The notes beneath the pieces are model-generated. The model was not told the origin of the DNA and made no database searches. It saw only the letters and a list, made by a program, of their open reading frames with translations. Of a stretch of DNA of 64,000 nucleotides, positions 58,578-64,000 are shown piece by piece. Each line of letters starts with the position of its first letter. Position 1 is the first letter of the stretch. Origin of the DNA: Gemmatimonadaceae bacterium (GTDB taxonomy: Bacteria > Gemmatimonadota > Gemmatimonadetes > Gemmatimonadales > Gemmatimonadaceae); contig JAUSJA010000026.1 in assembly GCA_030647905.1 (NCBI GenBank), forward strand, positions 248,001 through 312,000. The letters run 5' to 3'. The translations under genes and the position numbers were made by a program.

Positions 58578-60035
58578 ATGAGAGTGGTCTTGCCGGCGCT
58601 CGAGCTGCATGAGATAACCAGACGATTCGGAACACTGACCGCACTCGACAACGTTTCTCTCATCATCCGTCCGGGCACGATCCACGCCTTGCTCGGTGAG
58701 AACGGTGCCGGCAAGACCACTCTCATGCGCATCGCATTCGGAATGATCCCACCGGATACCGGATGGATTGTAGTCGCAGGTGTCAGGCGTCGGCTTTCTT
58801 CTCCCGCCGAAGCGATTGCCGCAGGCATTGGGATGGTGCATCAGCACTTTTCGCTGGTTCCCGCAATGACAGTGGCGGAAAATGTTGCCCTGGGCGGAAG
58901 AGGACTGTATCGCTTCGATGAAGCGGCGAAACGAATTGCCGAAGTAGGAAAGCAAACAGGCCTCAAGCTCGATCCATCTTCCAGGGTCTCGGATCTCGCT
59001 ACAGCAGACCGGCAGAAGCTCGAGATCGTGCGAACTTTGGCACACGGCGCGTCTGTGCTGATTCTCGACGAGCCAACAGCCGTACTCACTCCGAGGGATA
59101 CCAGTGAGTTGTTCGGACAGTTGAGACTGTTTGCCGAATCCGGAGGGAGCGTAGTGCTCATTACGCACAGGCTGCAGGACGTTCTCGATCACGCGGATGA
59201 AGTAACCGTACTCAGGCGTGGCCGCTTCGTGATGAACGCTCCCGTAAGCGATGTAACACGATCCACGCTTGCGATTGCCATGATCGGCTTATCCGATATG
59301 CAATCTCAGGAAACACGGAAGCCGGTGACCCGGACTGACGTCGTTGCGCAAATACACTCGGTACCCTTACCGGATCACCGTGGTATCTGCTCGGATTCTG
59401 AAGTAAGCCTGGAGCTGTTCGCAGGCGAGATTCTTGGGGTTGCTGCGCTCGAGGGAGCGGCAAACGGCCTGCTGCGAATACTGGCAGGAAGACTTGCCCC
59501 GAAATCGGGGCAGATTGAGCTTCCGTCTCACGTCGGGTTCGTTCCCGAAAACCGTCAGCAGGACGCGATCGTTCCAGAGTTCTCTCTTACCGAGAACTTC
59601 GCACTAAAGGGGGCAGGTAAAAGGAAAGGCTTGCTACGATGGAAGGACCTGCGCAATCGAACGGCTGCGATCGTCCGCGAGTTCGATGTACGCGCCGACA
59701 GCCCCGACATGGCAGCACAACAGCTCTCGGGCGGAAACCAGCAACGCTTTGTGCTCGGTCGTGAGCTGGCCGACAACCCTTCGCTGCTGGTTCTCGATAA
59801 TCCGACCCAGGGACTCGACGTAAGCGCTGCCGCATCAATTCATGCAAAAATGAGAAGCGCGTGCAACAGCGGAGCTGCAGTCATTTTCTTTTCCAGCGAC
59901 CTGGATGAAATTGTCGAGCTTTCGGACCGTGTCGCTGTGATCAATAACCGCCGCATCACAATGGCCCGGCCCGACCGCGATGAAATCGGCAGGATTCTTC
60001 TCGCCACCGATATTGCAACCGGTACCAGTGGCTGA
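58578..60035 (+). CDS. Nucleoside ABC importer, double ATPase
   Basis: 485 residues with two ABC cassettes, as in RbsA-type and NupA/BmpB importers. The first has Walker A GENGAGKTT, Q-loop GMVHQHFSLVP, and LDEPTAVLTP; its signature LATADRQKLEIVR is degenerate. The second has a degenerate Walker A (LEGAANGLLRIL), PENRQQDAIV, the signature QLSGGNQQRFVLGREL and DNPTQGLDV. This split of intact parts is normal for the family. The next gene overlaps by 8 bases. Confidence 0.93.
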   Translation: MRVVLPALELHEITRRFGTLTALDNVSLIIRPGTIHALLGENGAGKTTLMRIAFGMIPPDTGWIVVAGVRRRLSSPAEAIAAGIGMVHQHFSLVPAMTVAENVALGGRGLYRFDEAAKRIAEVGKQTGLKLDPSSRVSDLATADRQKLEIVRTLAHGASVLILDEPTAVLTPRDTSELFGQLRLFAESGGSVVLITHRLQDVLDHADEVTVLRRGRFVMNAPVSDVTRSTLAIAMIGLSDMQSQETRKPVTRTDVVAQIHSVPLPDHRGICSDSEVSLELFAGEILGVAALEGAANGLLRILAGRLAPKSGQIELPSHVGFVPENRQQDAIVPEFSLTENFALKGAGKRKGLLRWKDLRNRTAAIVREFDVRADSPDMAAQQLSGGNQQRFVLGRELADNPSLLVLDNPTQGLDVSAAASIHAKMRSACNSGAAVIFFSSDLDEIVELSDRVAVINNRRITMARPDRDEIGRILLATDIATGTSG

Positions 60036-60942
60036 GCTGTCTCTGCTGGCTGATGCGCTCGTCCGAGCCACTCCGCTCATCATAGCCGGTCTCGCCGTCG
60101 CACTCGCGTTTCGCGGTGGCGTCTTCAACATTGGCGCTGAGGGCCAGCTGTTGATGGGAGCAACAGCTTCTACTGCGGTGACGCTCGCATTCGGTCCTGC
60201 TCTTGGCAGAGGTGTGATCGTTGTCGCTCTGCTTGCCGGGTTGCTTGCCGGTGCGTTGTGGGCCGGAATCGCAGCAGAGCTGAAGAGACGGTTTCATGTG
60301 CTGGAAATCATCAGCACGATAATGCTCAACTTCATCGCCATTCATCTGGTCTCTTATCTCGTACGAGGTCCGCTTCAGGAGCCAAGCCACATTTACCCGC
60401 AGACAAAATCAATTACAGGCATCGGGCAGCTTCCGATCATTCTGCCACCAACCCGGTTGCATCTAGGGTTCGCAATTGCGGTGGCACTTGGGCTCCTCAC
60501 TGCCTGGGTGTTCCGACGTACCGTGGCAGGGTTCCGAATTCGTGCAACCGGCGCTTCTCCTGACGCTGCGTGGAGCGTTGGTCAGATAAACGTCGAACGA
60601 ACATCGGTTATTGTATTCCTCGTGAGCGGTGCGCTTGCCGGACTGGCCGGCAGCATCGAGGTGACTGGAGTGACTTTCGCTCTTTACGAGAACATCTCCC
60701 CTGGTTACGGCTATACCGCAATTGCAGTCGCGCTGATCGCGGGACTGAACCCACTGGGCGTTATTGCGTCTGGAATCTTCTTCGGAGTCCTCGAGACTGG
60801 GGCGATCGCGCTGCAGCGTGAGCTGGCAATTCCGTCTTCGCTCGCATCAGTGGCCGAGGCGGCATTCATTCTTGCGGCGCTCACAATTGCCAGCGTACGC
60901 GGCCGCGTTTTGTTCGCCGCGAGAAGGGTCACCACTTCGTGA
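60028..60942 (+). CDS. Nucleoside ABC importer permease, first subunit
   Basis: 304 residues from a GTG at 60028 (an ATG at 59980 would lengthen the overlap to 56 bases). About eight membrane helices; the conserved ATPLIIAGLAVALAFRGGVF and NIGAEGQLLMGA start almost at once, whereas relatives often have one or two extra N-terminal helices. HVLEIISTIMLNFIA and YTAIAVALIAGLNPLGVI are family marks. Pairs with the next gene, which overlaps by 4 bases. Confidence 0.9.
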   Translation: MAELSLLADALVRATPLIIAGLAVALAFRGGVFNIGAEGQLLMGATASTAVTLAFGPALGRGVIVVALLAGLLAGALWAGIAAELKRRFHVLEIISTIMLNFIAIHLVSYLVRGPLQEPSHIYPQTKSITGIGQLPIILPPTRLHLGFAIAVALGLLTAWVFRRTVAGFRIRATGASPDAAWSVGQINVERTSVIVFLVSGALAGLAGSIEVTGVTFALYENISPGYGYTAIAVALIAGLNPLGVIASGIFFGVLETGAIALQRELAIPSSLASVAEAAFILAALTIASVRGRVLFAARRVTTS

Positions 60943-61853
60943 TCGCTTTCGAGACGTTCCTGGAAGGAACCATTCGCACCGCGACACCCCTCGCATTTGC
61001 CGCACTGGGGGAAACCGTCGCTGAAAGATCTGGCGTTATCAATATCGGCCTCGAGGGCGCTATCATCGCCGGTGCATTTGGAGGCTTCGTCGCAGCTGGA
61101 TCAGGAAGCGTGTGGATCGGGTTCGTCGGGGCTGCTATCGCCGGCACATTGATCAGCACGCTATTCGCGTTCTTCACTGTGCGTATTCGCGCAGATCAGA
61201 TCATCGCTGGAACCGCTGTCAGCCTCTTGAGCCTTGGTCTGACAGCGACGATGTACCGGCAGGTCTATGGCGCAGCCGGTGCAGCGCTCAGCATTCCAAC
61301 GATGGGCGTGACCGAAGTGCCAGGCCTTTCATCCATTCCTGTCATCGGACGCGCGTTATTTGCGCAGCCATCCATCACGTATCTACTATACCTGCTCGTC
61401 CCGGCCGTCTGGTGGTGGATGTATCACACCCACACCGGCCTTGGGCTTCGCGCAACCGGAGAAGACCCGAGGGCTGCAACAGCTGCAGGTATTTCGACCC
61501 GCAAGGTACAGACTGCGGCAGTATTGTTCGGCGGAACGTTGGGAGGAATCGCGGGCGGTGTGCTGGTTATCGCTCAGGCAGGATCCTTTGCCGAAGGGAT
61601 GTCAGCGGGACGCGGGTTCATCGCCGTTGCAATCGTAGTGCTGGGTCGCTGGCACCCCCTTGGGGTTGCCGCTGCTGCAGTTGTATTCGGAGCTGCCAGC
61701 GCTTTGCAGTATCTCTTTCAGGCAATGGGGTGGTTATTACCATACCAGGCCTTTCTGGCACTTCCATACGTCTTAACGCTACTCGGCCTAGCCGGCATCG
61801 CAGGAAAAACCTCCGCTCCGGCCAGTCTTGGCAAATGGCACGACCAGTCCTGA
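60939..61853 (+). CDS. Nucleoside ABC importer permease, second subunit
   Basis: 304 residues from a GTG. The sequence TATPLAFAALGETVAERSGV and INIGLEGAIIAGAFGG is the usual second-permease start, followed by RADQIIAGTAVSLLSLGLTA and RGFIAVAIVVLGRWHPLGV. It completes the importer of a binding lipoprotein, double ATPase and two permeases, with Nif3 in the same operon. Confidence 0.93.
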   Translation: MIAFETFLEGTIRTATPLAFAALGETVAERSGVINIGLEGAIIAGAFGGFVAAGSGSVWIGFVGAAIAGTLISTLFAFFTVRIRADQIIAGTAVSLLSLGLTATMYRQVYGAAGAALSIPTMGVTEVPGLSSIPVIGRALFAQPSITYLLYLLVPAVWWWMYHTHTGLGLRATGEDPRAATAAGISTRKVQTAAVLFGGTLGGIAGGVLVIAQAGSFAEGMSAGRGFIAVAIVVLGRWHPLGVAAAAVVFGAASALQYLFQAMGWLLPYQAFLALPYVLTLLGLAGIAGKTSAPASLGKWHDQS

Positions 61854-61872
61854 ACCGCAACCACCACCCGGT

Positions 61873-62805
61873 TCAGCATCCCGCGTAAGCGCTTCGCCAC
61901 GTGATCTTCCACTGCGTGTCGGCAACTCTATCGAGCAGGATGATCCTCCCGCCGTCCTCGTACTCGAAGCTTACCACTACAGCAAGTCGGTTCGTGCGAA
62001 CGAAGCGTACGGCCCCGAGCACATCATTCGTGCGTACAAGATCTTCCGAGCCTGTCGCGCGACTCTGAAATGCTACGACATATTTGCCGTCTGTAGACGG
62101 AGAACGCTCAGCAATCAAAAGAAGGTTCTCTTCACGCGGGTTCGCTTCTTCATTGATCTTCCGCAGAACGTTTCCGACGACGACAGACGTGGCGCCCATC
62201 GAGAACCGATAAGCTTTTCTAATGGAGAACGGTAGCCCGCGAAACGCCGGGTCAGCGCCTTCAGCCACAGCCGATGCCAATCGTGCAAGCTCAGTCGAGA
62301 TCAGCGAAGAGTCGCTCGAGTTCATTCCTTCAAGCGAATCGAGCGGTAGCGGCTGGGCAACGCCCTTGCGAAAACCCACACGCCAGGAACGCTCCAGAGA
62401 TCCGAAAAGAGAAGCCACAGGCCACGACGGGCACTCCATATTCGATTTCTGCGACACAACGAGCAACGTCCCCGAAGCAATTGCACCCGAAGGACCGAAC
62501 AGGTCGACTGGCAGGTTTGCAAGTGAGTCGAGTTGAAAGGCCGAGGCATGAGACAGAGTACTGTCAGTCAAGTACGGGAGAACCACCGCGGCACGAGCGC
62601 CACTGTCTGACACAGGGACCAGTATCACCGGGCCTGCAACAGCTTCATCCCACCCCGTATTGGCAACTGGCGACGGAAGCTGAGCAGCAGGAAGGTGGGC
62701 TGCCAATGCCGAATCTGTCCGAGGTGAGGCTTTCTCACCACTGCACGCACTGGCGATCACAAGAAGGTAGACGGGCAGAGAAATCAGGGGGCGTTGCCGT
62801 ATCAT
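61873..62805 (-). CDS. Putative lipoprotein, function unknown
   Basis: 310 residues from the ATG at 62805, with lipobox VIASAC after a hydrophobic h-region. The mature part is rich in Ser and Ala with beta-type segments (ILVPVSDSGARAAVVLPYL, NLLLIAERSPSTDGKYVVAF, VSFEYEDGGRIILLD) and a terminal Cys. I do not recognise a family. It converges with the nucleoside importer operon. Confidence 0.72.
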   Translation of the reverse strand: MIRQRPLISLPVYLLVIASACSGEKASPRTDSALAAHLPAAQLPSPVANTGWDEAVAGPVILVPVSDSGARAAVVLPYLTDSTLSHASAFQLDSLANLPVDLFGPSGAIASGTLLVVSQKSNMECPSWPVASLFGSLERSWRVGFRKGVAQPLPLDSLEGMNSSDSSLISTELARLASAVAEGADPAFRGLPFSIRKAYRFSMGATSVVVGNVLRKINEEANPREENLLLIAERSPSTDGKYVVAFQSRATGSEDLVRTNDVLGAVRFVRTNRLAVVVSFEYEDGGRIILLDRVADTQWKITWRSAYAGC

Positions 62806-62910
62806 AGGTGATAATTTGCAGCCCCTCGAACCAGTCCGTCGAGTTGCGAGCAGATATGTCCCCCATGCAACAAGCGTAAGAATGACAGAAACCGCCACCG
62901 GAACTCCTCA

Positions 62911-64000
62911 ATGTCGCATGCTGAACACACGCAGCCGGTCATTACGGACACAGGTGATGTAATAGCCGTCAGGGCTCCGGCGAGAGAGAGGTGGAGCTGG
63001 GCTCTTTACGACTTCTCCAATACCATCTTCTCGATGAACATCGCGACGCTGTTTTTCGCGGTGTGGCTGGTCAGGGACGTAGGGACATCGAATACCATGG
63101 CTGCTGTTGCGAGTAGCGTATCGTCCCTTCTGGTGGTGATATCGATTCCCATTTTTGGGGCGATCTCCGATGCAACCCAGCGACGTAAGCCCTGGGTCGT
63201 CGGGTTCACCATCATCGCGGTCGCGATGACCATGGTAATGGGCATCATTGGACAGACCATGGTTCCGTTGATTGGAGAGGCTGTCAGAGATCCCTCGGTT
63301 GCCTCGTACACGCTTGCCGGTCTTCCCGCCGTTGCCATTCTAACCGCGTTCATTGTTGCGAACTGGGCGTACCAGGGAGCAATGCCATTCTACAACGCGA
63401 TGATGTTCGAGCTTGTGCCGCCGAACGAGCTCGGTCGTTTGTCCGGAGCAGGAACCGCTCTCGGATATGTAGGCTCGATCGTAGGCGTGCTTCTGGTCTC
63501 TCCGTTCTTCAACGGCGTAATGCCGGTAGTTGGAGCTCTGCCTGCCGAAGTGATTGGGTTTCTCCGCGCGGGCATCCCGTTCACCGGGCATGCAGGTCGA
63601 GTGTCAACTTTCGTACCTACAGCAATTTTGTTCCTGCTTTTTTCTCTTCCGCTATTTCTGTTTTGCAAAGATCACAACGCAAAGACAGGGAAACAGAGAA
63701 TTGCATGGAAGGAAGCATTCCAGGGTGTCATCGACACGCTTCGTGATTCCAGAAAATACCCGGGTGCGTTGCGCTTCCTGCTCGCGTCGTTTCTCTACCA
63801 GGACGCAATCGGTACGATCGTGCAGTACATGGCACTGTATGCTGTGATGGCCATGGGATTCGAGAAGGGCCAGGAAGTCACACTTTTCGTGGTTCTCACT
63901 GTGCCTGCCGTGATCGGCAGTTATCTCATCGGGCTGGTTGTGGACAGGATAGGGCCGAAGAAGAGTCTGGTATTCGTGATCGCCGGTTGGGTCGTGCTCC
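62911..64000 (+). CDS. UMF1-type MFS transporter, N-terminal part
   Basis: 363 residues are visible before the window ends. The sequence SWALYDFSNTIFSMNIATLF, PIFGAISDATQRRKPWVVGF, and NWAYQGAMPFYNAMMFELVP, then GRLSGAGTALGYVGS, are typical of the UMF1/Atg22-like group of the MFS, which includes vacuolar amino-acid effluxers and bacterial relatives. About eight membrane helices are visible. The start at 62911 is the first ATG. Substrate unknown. Confidence 0.88.
   Translation, partial: MSHAEHTQPVITDTGDVIAVRAPARERWSWALYDFSNTIFSMNIATLFFAVWLVRDVGTSNTMAAVASSVSSLLVVISIPIFGAISDATQRRKPWVVGFTIIAVAMTMVMGIIGQTMVPLIGEAVRDPSVASYTLAGLPAVAILTAFIVANWAYQGAMPFYNAMMFELVPPNELGRLSGAGTALGYVGSIVGVLLVSPFFNGVMPVVGALPAEVIGFLRAGIPFTGHAGRVSTFVPTAILFLLFSLPLFLFCKDHNAKTGKQRIAWKEAFQGVIDTLRDSRKYPGALRFLLASFLYQDAIGTIVQYMALYAVMAMGFEKGQEVTLFVVLTVPAVIGSYLIGLVVDRIGPKKSLVFVIAGWVVL

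Noticed and set aside
1-64000. CRISPR array, prophage, defence island or transposase gene
   Set aside because: No regularly spaced repeats, phage structural genes, restriction genes or transposase motifs were seen on either strand.

Overview
The window is a gene-dense stretch of a bacterial chromosome, by eye around 60% G+C, with short intergenic gaps and many 4-base start/stop overlaps. The gene set (Gram-negative-type lipoproteins and a beta-barrel outer-membrane protein, a GSI-alpha glutamine synthetase, LigD, a BMP-type nucleoside importer, histone H1-like proteins, a plasmid-type RPA protein on the chromosome) fits a free-living aerobic bacterium of the Gemmatimonadota or a neighbouring phylum. 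That placement is inference from gene content; no rRNA is present to confirm it.

Layout. 1-15 kb: the end of msrB, a tRNA-Cys, a GNAT acetyltransferase, a broken ECF sigma factor with an intact anti-sigma partner, glnA, a zinc-ribbon membrane protein, an acidic/basic H1-like protein, a hydrolase/MerR pair, a PLD-family synthase, an RPA-type protein, a CtpA protease and a paraslipin. 15-27 kb: a cold-shock gene followed by the last ~45 codons of ku and a complete ligD, then a NrtR-like regulator with two matching operators, a GH3 glycosidase, a desaturase with a YggX-like iron protein, an aldo/keto reductase, a NAPE-PLD-like hydrolase, a second H1-like protein, a lipase-like hydrolase and a Crp-type regulator. 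27-34 kb: a divergent arginine cluster (argR-argC-argB-argD and an Smr-like gene leftward, argG-argH rightward) around a promoter with two ARG boxes. 34-49 kb: an outer-membrane protein, a self-contained small regulator, a cold-shock gene, ispG, an HD hydrolase with fRMsr, a Wzc-like protein without a P-loop lysine, a cupredoxin, a MITE-like element, an M16 protease pair, murB, an ABC-F protein, a class V aminotransferase and a broken yheT. 49-64 kb: a dienelactone hydrolase, an NfeD-like protein, mnmG, an EamA transporter, a frameshifted SIMPL gene, parS-parA-parB, a five-gene nucleoside-uptake operon with Nif3, a lipoprotein and the start of a UMF1-type transporter.

Themes. (1) Gene decay: four genes are visibly damaged (ECF sigma, ku, yheT, SIMPL), each with recognisable coding sequence on both sides of the lesion or, for ku, only its tail. 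(2) Compact, readable regulation: ARG boxes over the argG promoter, palindromes within the promoters of the NrtR-like gene and of the gene at 34587, and a near-perfect parS before parA. (3) Unusual DNA: a 322-bp element with imperfect terminal inverted repeats and an 8-bp target duplication, and two perfect 17-bp-arm palindromes in or at the end of one hydrolase gene. I found no CRISPR array, prophage, transposase gene or obvious defence island. The most unusual items are the MITE-like element, the ku remnant, the NrtR-like regulon and the sigma-factor deletion.
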